From Micromonospora sp. RHAY321 (GTDB lineage: Bacteria > Actinomycetota > Actinomycetes > Mycobacteriales > Micromonosporaceae): a DNA stretch of 64,000 nucleotides. Under the pieces are notes generated by a model. The model was not told the DNA's origin. It did no database searches and saw only the letters and a program-made list of their open reading frames with translations. The translations under genes were made by a program, and so were the position numbers. Location: contig NZ_JAMHIW010000017.1 of NCBI RefSeq assembly GCF_023896955.1, forward strand, positions 62,001-126,000. The letters are read 5' to 3'. Shown here piece by piece: positions 7,962-15,883 of this stretch; position 1 is the stretch's first letter; each line of letters begins with the position of its first letter.

Positions 7962-9944
7962 TCAGGCGGGGGTGTTGTCGGTGGCCCGGCGCTGGGCGAA
8001 GGCGGCGAAGGCCGTCAGGGACTCGGGGTTGACCAGGGCGCCCTTCGCCGCGGCCGAGTCGACCGGGGTGCCGGTGAGGATCTTCTTGACCGGGACCTCC
8101 AGCTTCTTCGCCGAGAGGGTGCGGGGCACCGCGCGTACCTGGTGGATCTCGTCGGGCACGTGCCGGGGTGAGAGCGCGGTACGCAGCTCGCGGCAGATCT
8201 TCGCGCGCATCGGGTCGTCCAGTTCCAGGCCCTCGGCGAGCACCACGAAGAGCAGCAGTTCGCCGGCGCCGCCCTCGTCGTCCTCCAGGTGCACGACGAC
8301 GGAGTCGACCACCTCGTCCAGCCCCTCCACGACGGAGTAGAACTCGGCGGTGCCCAGCCGCACCCCGCCACGGTTGAGGGTGGCGTCCGACCGCCCGGTG
8401 ATCACGCAGCCGCCCCGGTCGTTGATGGTGATCCAGTCACCGTGCCGCCAGACGCCCGGGTAGACGTCGAAGTACGCCTCCCGGTAGCGGGTGCCGTCGG
8501 GGTCGTTCCAGAAGCCCACAGGCATGCTCGGCATCGGCTCGGTGATCACCAGCTCGCCCAGCTCGCCGATCACCGGCGTCCCGTCGGCGGAGCGGGCCTC
8601 CACCTTCGCGCCCAACGCTCGGCAGGTGATCTCACCGGCGTGCACCGGCAGCAGCGGCACCCCGCCGACGAAGCCGGTGCAGACGTCGGTGCCACCGGAG
8701 AGCGACTGGAGCTGGAGCTGCGTGCCGACGGTCTCGTACACCCAGGTGAAGCCCTCGGCGGGCAGCGGCGCACCGGTGGAGCCGAGGCCGCGCAGCGCGG
8801 ACAGGTCGGCGACCTCGCGGGGCACCAGGCCGGCCTTGCGGCAGGCCAGCAGGAACGGGGCCGAGGTGCCGAAGTACGTGGTGCCGGTCTCCGCCGCCAG
8901 CCGCCACAACCCACCGAGGTCGGGGTGGCCCGGGTTGCCGTCGAAGAGCACGATGGTCGCGCCCACCGCCGGGCCGGAGACGAGGAAGTTCCACATCATC
9001 CAGCCGGTGGTGGTGAACCAGAAGAACCGGTCGGCCGACCCCAGGTCGTGGTGCAGGGCGAGCATCTTCAGGTGCTCCAGCAGGATGCCGCCGTGGCCGT
9101 GCACGATCGGCTTGGGCAGCCCGGTGGTGCCGGAGGAGTAGAGCACGTAGAGCGGGTGGTCGAACGGCACCGGCGTGAACACCAGCGGCTCGTCGGTGGG
9201 TGCGGCCAGGTCGGCCCAGCCCAGCGCGCCGTCGGGCAGGGCGCCCACCGGGTCCAGGTAGCCGATGCTGACGGCGTGCCGCAGCGACGGCAGGGCGGCC
9301 CGGATGGCGGCGACCTCCGCGCGCCGGTCCACCGGCTTGTCGCCGTACCGGTAGCCGTCCACGGCGACCAGCACGGTCGGCTCGATCTGCTGCCAACGGT
9401 CGGTGACACTGCGGGTGCCGAACTCGGGCGCGCACGACGAGAAGATCGCGCCCAGGCTGGCGGTGGCCAGCAGCAGGACGTACGTCTCCGGGATGTTCGG
9501 GGCGTACGCCGCGACCCGGTCACCGGCGGTGACGCCGAGCCGGCGCAGCCCGGCCGCCACCCGGCGGACCTGCTCGCGCAGCTCGCCGGCGGTCAGCGTG
9601 ACCGGTGCCCGGGTCTGCCCGTGCGCGATCACCACCGGGTCGTCGTCGGCCCGTCCGGGCATCCGCAGGACGTTCTCGGCGTAGTTGAGCGTCGCTCCGG
9701 GGAACCAGCGGGCACCGGGCATCCCCCGCTCGGCCAGCGTGGCGGTCGGCGGGGTGTGCGACACGACCTCGAAGTGGTCCCAGATCGAGCGCCAGAACGC
9801 GTCCAGGTCGGTGACCGACCAACGCCACAGCGCGTCGTAGTCGGCGAAGTCCAGCCCGCGGTGCTCCCGAAGCCAGCGCAGGTAGCCGCCGATCCGGGAC
9901 CGGTCGCGTACGTCCGCCGGCGGCGTCCACAGCACGTCACCCAC
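7962..9944 (-). CDS. Acetoacetate-CoA ligase
   Basis: A 660-residue AMP-forming acyl-CoA synthetase, the usual length for acetoacetyl-CoA synthetase; it activates acetoacetate with ATP and CoA. The N-terminal cap has YLRWLREHRGLDFADYDALW and the linker MPGARWFPGATLNYAEN. The ATP loop is YSSGTTGLPKPIVHGHGG. The late motif ITGRSDATLNRGGVRLGTAE and a catalytic lysine (LSAKKLEVPVKKIL) are present. The start GTG 9944 sits behind a GGAGGGTGGAG stretch. A thiolase that could use the product lies at 45 kb but is not linked. Confidence 0.9.
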   Translation of the reverse strand: MGDVLWTPPADVRDRSRIGGYLRWLREHRGLDFADYDALWRWSVTDLDAFWRSIWDHFEVVSHTPPTATLAERGMPGARWFPGATLNYAENVLRMPGRADDDPVVIAHGQTRAPVTLTAGELREQVRRVAAGLRRLGVTAGDRVAAYAPNIPETYVLLLATASLGAIFSSCAPEFGTRSVTDRWQQIEPTVLVAVDGYRYGDKPVDRRAEVAAIRAALPSLRHAVSIGYLDPVGALPDGALGWADLAAPTDEPLVFTPVPFDHPLYVLYSSGTTGLPKPIVHGHGGILLEHLKMLALHHDLGSADRFFWFTTTGWMMWNFLVSGPAVGATIVLFDGNPGHPDLGGLWRLAAETGTTYFGTSAPFLLACRKAGLVPREVADLSALRGLGSTGAPLPAEGFTWVYETVGTQLQLQSLSGGTDVCTGFVGGVPLLPVHAGEITCRALGAKVEARSADGTPVIGELGELVITEPMPSMPVGFWNDPDGTRYREAYFDVYPGVWRHGDWITINDRGGCVITGRSDATLNRGGVRLGTAEFYSVVEGLDEVVDSVVVHLEDDEGGAGELLLFVVLAEGLELDDPMRAKICRELRTALSPRHVPDEIHQVRAVPRTLSAKKLEVPVKKILTGTPVDSAAAKGALVNPESLTAFAAFAQRRATDNTPA

Positions 9945-10103
9945 TGCTCCACCCTCCCCTGGCCCGGCACGACACTGTGAATGGGCCGTGGCGCCATCTT
10001 GCCCTACCTCGAAGCGCCATTCTGCGCACCGGGTCCGGCCACCGACGCGTGCCCGGCCCACACTCCACCCCACCGACCCATGTGGGAAGCGGCGAAGGAC
10101 ACC

Positions 10104-10622
10104 TCAGCCGGCGCGGTGCGCCTGGATCGCGCGGCGGCGCGCGAGACGGTGCGCGCGACGGATCTCCGCCTCCCGGTACCGGCGCTCGTCCTCCGGCGTC
10201 TCCGGCAGCACCGGGCGGACCATCCGGGGCGCCCCGCCCACGTCGACCCCGACGAAGACCAGGTACGCGGTGGCCACCCGGACCGGCGCGTCCTCGGCCG
10301 AGTCCCACCGCTCGGCGACCACCCGCACGCCCACCTCCATCGAGGTCTGCCCGGTCCAGTTCACCTGGGCGTGCGCGTGCACCAGGTCGCCGACCCGGAC
10401 CGCCTCGGAGAAGACGATCTCGTCGATCGCGGCGGTCACCGCGGTCCCGCCGCTGTGCCGCGCGGCGGCGGCACCCGCCACGTCATCGACGAACTTCATC
10501 AGTACGCCGCCGTGCACGGTGCCGTAGAGGTTCACGTCGACGGCGGTCATGATCTTGCTCAGGGTGACCCGCGAGTACGACGTCGGCTTGCCGTTCGGAG
10601 CGGCGGAGGGGTGCTCGGTCAT
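10104..10622 (-). CDS. Acyl-CoA thioesterase, hotdog fold
   Basis: A 172-residue YciA/BFIT-type cytosolic thioesterase that hydrolyses acyl-CoA. The hotdog helix is NLYGTVHGGVLMKFVDDVAG, with the usual HGG and catalytic Asp; the later VGDLVHAHAQVNWTGQTSMEV is typical. An Arg-rich C-terminal tail (about residues 150-170) is unusual. The ATG at 10622 is leaderless: TACCGT on the minus strand ends 7 nt before it. It is divergent from the 10646 gene across 23 bp. Confidence 0.87.
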   Translation of the reverse strand: MTEHPSAAPNGKPTSYSRVTLSKIMTAVDVNLYGTVHGGVLMKFVDDVAGAAAARHSGGTAVTAAIDEIVFSEAVRVGDLVHAHAQVNWTGQTSMEVGVRVVAERWDSAEDAPVRVATAYLVFVGVDVGGAPRMVRPVLPETPEDERRYREAEIRRAHRLARRRAIQAHRAG

Positions 10623-10629
10623 GCCGGAA

Positions 10630-10639
10630 ACGGTACGGT
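10630..10639. promoter_or_regulatory. Overlapping divergent -10 elements
   Basis: On the minus strand TACCGT (10635-10630) precedes ATG 10622 by 7 nt. On the plus strand TACGGT (10634-10639) precedes ATG 10646 by 6 nt. The boxes share two base pairs inside a 23-bp intergenic region, so RNA polymerase can probably open only one at a time. Both transcripts should be leaderless. Confidence 0.6.
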
Positions 10640-10645
10640 GCGCGG

Positions 10646-11317
10646 ATGCGACATCTCTGGAGCTTCCTCGCCGGGCTGGTGGTGGCGCCCATCACCTGGG
10701 TGCTGGTCACACTCGGGCAGGACGGGTCGAGCCGGACGGTCGACCGCTGGGTGGAGATCGGCACCTTCAACACGGCCAATCTGATCGAACCAGCCGTGTA
10801 CCTCGGTGTCGGCGGCATCCTGCTGGGCCTGCTCGGCACACTGCGCGTCTCGCCGCTGGGTCCGCTGGTGGCCGGGCTGCTGCTGGCCATCCCGTACGTC
10901 GGGATGTTCGTGGCGCCCTTCGAGGTGCGGGACGCGGTCCCGCAGGGGTGGAAGGTGTTCGGCGACCCGCTGCCACTGCGGCTGCCGGTGGAGAACGGCA
11001 CGCTCTTCCTGATCGGCCTGCTGATGATGATGGCGACGTTCAGCGTGCAGCGCTGGCGACCCTGGCCGAGCCCGGCGACCCAGCAGGCCGCCGTGCCGAC
11101 GCCGGCTCCGGCCGACGGTCCCCGCAACGACGACTTCACGCTGACCGACTGGCCGCCCCACGAGCCCGCGGAGCGGGACACCACCCCGCCGACCCTGGGT
11201 TACCCGGGCGACCCGACGCCGACCGAGCCGCTGCCCCGCCGGGTGGGCGGCGAGTCGCCGTGGTCCGCCCCGCCGCGTGGTCAGTCACAGCCGGAGGGCA
11301 CCACCGAAACCCGTTGA
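10646..11317 (+). CDS. Membrane protein with Pro-rich cytoplasmic tail
   Basis: A 223-residue protein I do not recognise. About four hydrophobic segments fill residues 1-135 (LWSFLAGLVVAPITWVLVTL, then VYLGVGGILLGLLGTL, LVAGLLLAIPYVGMFV and GTLFLIGLLMMMATFSV). The remaining ~85 residues are rich in Pro, Thr and Glu and look disordered. The ATG is leaderless by the TACGGT six nt upstream. It is followed by a strong hairpin terminator. Confidence 0.7.
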   Translation: MRHLWSFLAGLVVAPITWVLVTLGQDGSSRTVDRWVEIGTFNTANLIEPAVYLGVGGILLGLLGTLRVSPLGPLVAGLLLAIPYVGMFVAPFEVRDAVPQGWKVFGDPLPLRLPVENGTLFLIGLLMMMATFSVQRWRPWPSPATQQAAVPTPAPADGPRNDDFTLTDWPPHEPAERDTTPPTLGYPGDPTPTEPLPRRVGGESPWSAPPRGQSQPEGTTETR

Positions 11318-11322
11318 TCGTC

Positions 11323-11348
11323 GGGCGGGCCGGGTAACCGGCCCGCCC
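11323..11348. terminator. Bidirectional hairpin terminator
   Basis: GGGCGGGCCGG, loop GTAA and CCGGCCCGCCC form a perfect 11-bp stem with a tetraloop. It lies between the stops of two convergent genes. No U tract follows on either strand. Confidence 0.75.
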
Positions 11349-11365
11349 CCTACCCCCAGTGCGAT

Positions 11366-12664
11366 CTAGTGCAGGGCGACGGCCAGGTCGCCGTCGACGG
11401 CGCCGAGGGTGGCGCGGGGCACGACGAGGAGCATGACCAGCGTCGCCGCGGCCATGCCGCCCGCGATCACGATCGCCATCGGAACACTCCCGGTGCCGAA
11501 CAGGCCGGCCAGTGGCGCCGACAACGCGCCGACGCCGAACTGCACGGCCCCGAGCAGCGCCGCGGCTGTCCCGCTGGCCTCGCTGTGCCGGGTCATCGCC
11601 AGCGCCGGCGCGTTCGGCAGGGCGAGACCCGCCGCGGCCAGCACCAGCCACAGCGACGCGAGCAGCGTGCCCAGGCCACCGAAGCCGGTCGCGGCGAACA
11701 TGACCAGCAGCAGCCCGGCCGCCGTCCCACCGATCAGGGCGCTGATCAGGATCTGCTGCGGGGTGTACCGGCGCAGCAGCCGGACATTGAACTGGGTGGC
11801 CGCGATCAGGCCGACCGCACCCGCCCCGAAGGCCAGGCCGAACTCCTGCTCGTCGAGGCCGTACTGGTCCTGGAGCACGAAGGACGACCCCGAGACGTAC
11901 GCGAACAGCGCGGCCATGGCCAGCCCGGCGACCAGCACGAGACCCACGAAGGCCCGGTCGTTGAGCAGCCACCGGTAGTCGCGCAGGGTCGCTCCCACCC
12001 CGCCGTGGCGACGACGCGCGACCGGGAGGGTCTCCGGCAACCGCAGCGCGGCGACGACGATCAGCAGCGCCCCCAGCACCGCCAGCGCCGCGAAGACGCC
12101 CCGCCACTCGGTCCAGCGCAGCAGCCCGCTGCCCAGCGTCGGCGCGAGGATCGGCGCCAGCCCCATGACCAGCATCAGCCGGGAGAAGATCCGGGCGAAG
12201 GCGGCGCCGCTGAACAGGTCGCGTACGACGGCCGTGGCGACCACGGTGGCGGCCGCGACGCCGAGCCCCTGCATGACGCGCAGCACGCCGAGCACGGCGA
12301 TGTTGGGTGCGAAGACGCACAGCACGGAGGCCACGATGTGCGCGGCCAGCCCGGCCAGCAGGGGCGCCCGTCGACCGACCACGTCGGAGAGCGGCCCGAT
12401 CAGCAGCTGGCCCAGCGCGAGGCCGAGCAGCGTGCCCGTGAGCGTCAACTGCACGGCGGTCTCGGTGGTGTGCAGGCCCGTCGTGATGGCGGGTAGCGCC
12501 GGCAGGTACATGTCGATGGTCAGCGGCCCGATCGCGATCATCGCGCCCAGCACGAGCACGAGTTGCGCCCGCTGACGGTTGGTCATCAGGTCGCCGGGCA
12601 GCGCCTCCGGCTCGGCTGCGGAGGGGTCGCTGGTGCCGGTCTTCTCCACCAACTGCTTCATCAT
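11366..12664 (-). CDS. Bcr/CflA-type MFS drug-efflux transporter
   Basis: A 432-residue inner-membrane proton-driven exporter with about 12 membrane segments. The Bcr/CflA signature appears near the N-terminus as GPLTIDMYLPALPAI, and the A motif as LIGPLSDVVGRRAPLL. The drug range cannot be read from sequence. The ATG at 12664 follows a GAGAGATCGAG stretch; a second ATG is immediately in frame. It is transcribed alone, away from the upstream acyl-CoA dehydrogenase terminator. Confidence 0.88.
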   Translation of the reverse strand: MMKQLVEKTGTSDPSAAEPEALPGDLMTNRQRAQLVLVLGAMIAIGPLTIDMYLPALPAITTGLHTTETAVQLTLTGTLLGLALGQLLIGPLSDVVGRRAPLLAGLAAHIVASVLCVFAPNIAVLGVLRVMQGLGVAAATVVATAVVRDLFSGAAFARIFSRLMLVMGLAPILAPTLGSGLLRWTEWRGVFAALAVLGALLIVVAALRLPETLPVARRRHGGVGATLRDYRWLLNDRAFVGLVLVAGLAMAALFAYVSGSSFVLQDQYGLDEQEFGLAFGAGAVGLIAATQFNVRLLRRYTPQQILISALIGGTAAGLLLVMFAATGFGGLGTLLASLWLVLAAAGLALPNAPALAMTRHSEASGTAAALLGAVQFGVGALSAPLAGLFGTGSVPMAIVIAGGMAAATLVMLLVVPRATLGAVDGDLAVALH

Positions 12665-12832
12665 CTCGATCTCTCTGCGGGGCTGACAGACGTCGTTGGG
12701 CGTGCCCGACGGTGGGCAGCGGGGGAACGAGCGAGCGTGGTGGCGGTCGATGGGGCTCTGTGATTCTGTCTTCCCCCAACGTCGCAGAGCCCTGTGACAT
12801 GGCGACTGTGTGGGGACTCACGTGCACACGAC

Positions 12833-12866
12833 GACCGCCCCACCGCCGATCGGCGGTGGGGCGGTC
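12833..12866 (-). terminator. Hairpin terminator after acyl-CoA dehydrogenase gene
   Basis: GACCGCCCCACCGCC, loop GATC and GGCGGTGGGGCGGTC form a perfect 15-bp stem, 19 bp after the stop of the minus-strand gene. There is no U tract. Confidence 0.75.
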
Positions 12867-12885
12867 GGGCTCGATCAGGTGGTGG

Positions 12886-14055
12886 TCAGACGATGCCGCT
12901 GAGCAACTGCCGGGCCATGACGATCCGCTGCACCTGGTTGGTGCCCTCGTAGATCTGGGTGATCTTGGCGTCCCGCATCATCCGCTCGACCGGGTAGTCC
13001 CGCGTGTAGCCGTAGCCACCGAGCAGCTGCACCGCGTCGGTGGTGATCTCCATGGCGGCGTCCGAGGCGAAGCACTTGGCCGCCGCGCCGAAGTAGGTCA
13101 GATCCGCGTCGCCGCGCTCCGACCTGCCGGCCGCCGCGTACGTGAGCTGCCGGGCCGCCTCCAGCTTCATGCCCATGTCGGCGAGCATGAACTGCACGCC
13201 CTGGAACTCGGCGACCGCCTTGCCGAACTGCCGGCGCTCGGCCACGTACCCCTTGGCGTAGTCGAGCGCGCCCTGCGCGATCCCGACGGCCTGGGCGGCG
13301 ATGGTGACCCGGGTGTGGTCCAGGGTCTTCATCGCGGTGGCGAAACCGGTGCCCTCCGCGCCGATGATCCGGTCCGCCGGGATCCGCACGTTGTCCAGGT
13401 AGACCTCGCGGGTGGGCGAGCCCTTGATGCCGAGCTTCTTCTCCGGGGCGCCGAAGCTCACGCCGGCGTCGGACTTCTCGACCACGAAGGCGGAGATGCC
13501 CCGCGACCGGGCGGTCGGGTCGGTGACCGCGAAGACGGTGTAGAACTCGGAGACGCCCGCGTTGGTGATCCAGCGCTTCACGCCGTTGAGCACCCAGTGA
13601 TCCCCGTCACGTACCGCGCGGGTCGTCATCGACGCCGCGTCGCTGCCCGCCTCCGGCTCGGAGAGGCAGTACGAGAACATCGCGTCGCCGGCCGCGACCG
13701 GCGTGAGGTAGCGGCGCTTGAGTTCCTCGGAACCGGACAACAGCAGCGGCATCGTGCCGAGCTTGTTGACCGCCGGGATCAGCGAGGAGGACGCGCAGGC
13801 CCGGGCCACCTCCTCGATCACGATGGCGGTGGCCAGCGCGTCCGCGCCCGCGCCGCCGTACTCCTCGGGGATGTGCGGCGCGTGGAAGTCAGCCGCCCGC
13901 AGCGCGTCGTAGGACGCCTTCGGAAACTCACCGGTCTCGTCGGCCTCGGTGGCGTGCGGGGCCACCTTCGCCGTGCAGACCTCGCGCACCGCCTCCCGGA
14001 TCGCCACGTGCTCCTCGGGCAACCGGTAGACGTCGAACGACTCCCCTGCGGCCAT
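12886..14055 (-). CDS. Acyl-CoA dehydrogenase, FadE25-like
   Basis: A 389-residue FAD enzyme that forms the alpha-beta double bond of acyl-CoA. Diagnostic stretches are YCLSEPEAGSDAASM, WITNAGVSEFYTVFAV, the catalytic-glutamate segment QIYEGTNQVQRIVMAR and LLGGYGYTRDYPVERMMRDA. Length and the segment SSLIPAVNKLGTM match mycobacterial FadE25 from memory. The ATG at 14055 has GGGGAGGGG upstream. It is divergent from the UDP-glucose dehydrogenase gene. The acyl substrate is not predictable. Confidence 0.92.
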   Translation of the reverse strand: MAAGESFDVYRLPEEHVAIREAVREVCTAKVAPHATEADETGEFPKASYDALRAADFHAPHIPEEYGGAGADALATAIVIEEVARACASSSLIPAVNKLGTMPLLLSGSEELKRRYLTPVAAGDAMFSYCLSEPEAGSDAASMTTRAVRDGDHWVLNGVKRWITNAGVSEFYTVFAVTDPTARSRGISAFVVEKSDAGVSFGAPEKKLGIKGSPTREVYLDNVRIPADRIIGAEGTGFATAMKTLDHTRVTIAAQAVGIAQGALDYAKGYVAERRQFGKAVAEFQGVQFMLADMGMKLEAARQLTYAAAGRSERGDADLTYFGAAAKCFASDAAMEITTDAVQLLGGYGYTRDYPVERMMRDAKITQIYEGTNQVQRIVMARQLLSGIV

Positions 14056-14304
14056 GTCGGCCCCTCCCCTTCACCGCTATCATGCGCAGTCTGTGGCGTC
14101 TCCTGACCGCCGACCGCGCAGACTGAAGACTAGCGACTGCAGTTCAGGTGATGTTACCGGCGCGTAGGTACAGGCATGACGGAGCACCCACGCCGCTGGG
14201 CGATGATGGAAGAAGACAACTGAGCCACCCTCCGGTGCCCGGCCAGGCGCCGCAGCAAAATGCGACGCGACGAAGCGCCGCCAGTGCGAGCGGAGAAGAC
14301 AGGC

Positions 14305-15732
14305 GTGACGATCCCCTATCCCACCATCCAGCCGACCCCCGCCATCGCCGCGGTGACGCCGCCCTCGGGTGCGCCTCGGCCGCGGGTGACGTTCCTGGGG
14401 ACCGGTTACCTCGGTGCGACGTACGCCATCTGCTACGCCGAGCTGGGGTACGAGGTGCTCGGGTTCGACGTCGACGCTGACAAGATCGCGATGCTCAACG
14501 CCGGTCAGGTGCCGATCCACGAGCCCGGCCTGGACGAGCTGCTGAAGCGCAACCTGGCCGCCGGCCGGCTGCGCTTCAGCACCGACATCGCCGAGACCGC
14601 CGATTTCGGCGACGTCCACTTCATCTGCGTCGGCACCCCCCAGCGCGCCGACGGGATGGGCGCCGACCTGTCGTACGTCGAGGCGTCGGTGACCAGCCTC
14701 GCGCAACACCTCAGCCGCAAGGCGCTGATCGTCGGCAAGTCGACCGTGCCGGTGGGCACCGCCGAGTGGGTGGAGCAGCTCGTCGGCAAGCACACCCCCA
14801 ACGACCTGGGCGTCGAGGTGGCGTGGAGCCCCGAGTTCCTCCAGGAGGGCTTCGCCGTCGACGACGTGCTGCGCCCCAACCGGATCGTGGTCGGCGTGAA
14901 GAGCGAGTGGGCCAACGGCATGCTCTACGCCGCGCACAAGGGCGTCTTCGACCTGGCCGCCACCGAGGACCGCGAGGTGCCCCTGGTGGTCACCGACTTC
15001 GCCACCGCCGAGCTGGTCAAGGTCGCCGCGAACGCCTTCCTGGCCACCAAGATCTCCTTCATCAACGCGATGGCCGAGGTCTGCGAGGCATCCGGCGGCG
15101 ACGTGACCCAGCTCGCCCGGGCGATCGGCTACGACCCCCGCATCGGCAACCGGTTCCTCCAGGCCGGTCTCGGCTTCGGCGGCGCCTGCCTGCCCAAGGA
15201 CATCCGCGCCTTCCAGGCCCGGGCGCAGGAGTTGGGCGCCGGCGAGGCGCTGCGTTTCCTGCACGAGGTCGACCTGATCAACCTGCGCCGCCGTACCCGG
15301 GTGCTCCAGCTCGCCGCCGACCTGCTCGGCCGTCGCTCCGGGCCGGCCGGCCCGGACTTCTCCGGCACCCGGATCGCCGTGCTGGGCGCCACCTTCAAGC
15401 CCAACACCGACGACGTCCGCGACGCCCCGGCGCTCGCCGTCGCCGCGCTGCTGCAGAAGGCCGGCGCCGACGTGCACGTGTACGACCCGCAGGGCACCGA
15501 GAACGCCCGGCGCGCCGTACCCGAGCTGACCTACGAGGAAGGCATCAACGAGGCGGTCACGGGCGCCGACCTGGTCTGCGTCCTCACCGAGTGGGCCGAC
15601 TTCCGCAACGCCGACCCGGTCGCCCTCGGCGAGCTGGTCGCCGGCCGCAAGGTCGTCGACGGCCGCAACTGCCTCGACTCGGCACTGTGGACCCAGGCCG
15701 GCTGGGAGTACCGGGGCATGGGCCGCCCCTGA
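14305..15732 (+). CDS. UDP-glucose 6-dehydrogenase
   Basis: Oxidises UDP-glucose to UDP-glucuronate with two NAD+ in the cytosol, for envelope polysaccharides. At 475 residues it has an NAD-binding start (VTFLGTGYLGATYAICYAEL), the catalytic cysteine in GFGGACLPKD at about residue 298, and a C-terminal UDP-binding domain (LGATFKPNTDDVRDAPAL). GTG 14305 is preferred over the upstream in-frame ATG because GGAGAAG sits 6 nt before it. A closely related nucleotide-sugar substrate cannot be excluded. Confidence 0.9.
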   Translation: MTIPYPTIQPTPAIAAVTPPSGAPRPRVTFLGTGYLGATYAICYAELGYEVLGFDVDADKIAMLNAGQVPIHEPGLDELLKRNLAAGRLRFSTDIAETADFGDVHFICVGTPQRADGMGADLSYVEASVTSLAQHLSRKALIVGKSTVPVGTAEWVEQLVGKHTPNDLGVEVAWSPEFLQEGFAVDDVLRPNRIVVGVKSEWANGMLYAAHKGVFDLAATEDREVPLVVTDFATAELVKVAANAFLATKISFINAMAEVCEASGGDVTQLARAIGYDPRIGNRFLQAGLGFGGACLPKDIRAFQARAQELGAGEALRFLHEVDLINLRRRTRVLQLAADLLGRRSGPAGPDFSGTRIAVLGATFKPNTDDVRDAPALAVAALLQKAGADVHVYDPQGTENARRAVPELTYEEGINEAVTGADLVCVLTEWADFRNADPVALGELVAGRKVVDGRNCLDSALWTQAGWEYRGMGRP

Positions 15733-15745
15733 CGGATCCGACCCC

Positions 15746-15784
15746 ACCGGCCGGTCGCGGAGCATTCCTCCGTGGCCGGCCGGT
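15746..15784 (+). terminator. Two-part hairpin terminator after UDP-glucose dehydrogenase
   Basis: ACCGGCCGG pairs with CCGGCCGGT, enclosing a second stem CGGAG/CTCCG with loop CATTC. It is followed by TGTCGTTGTTTG, one of the few T-rich tails in the window. Confidence 0.75.
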
Positions 15785-15883
15785 GTCGTTGTTTGCCCCG
15801 GACCCGCCGACAAGTGTCGTAATCCGCGCCAGCTTTGGGCATGCTGCGACAGTGGATGTCCACAGTGCGGGTGGAGGGGTGTC

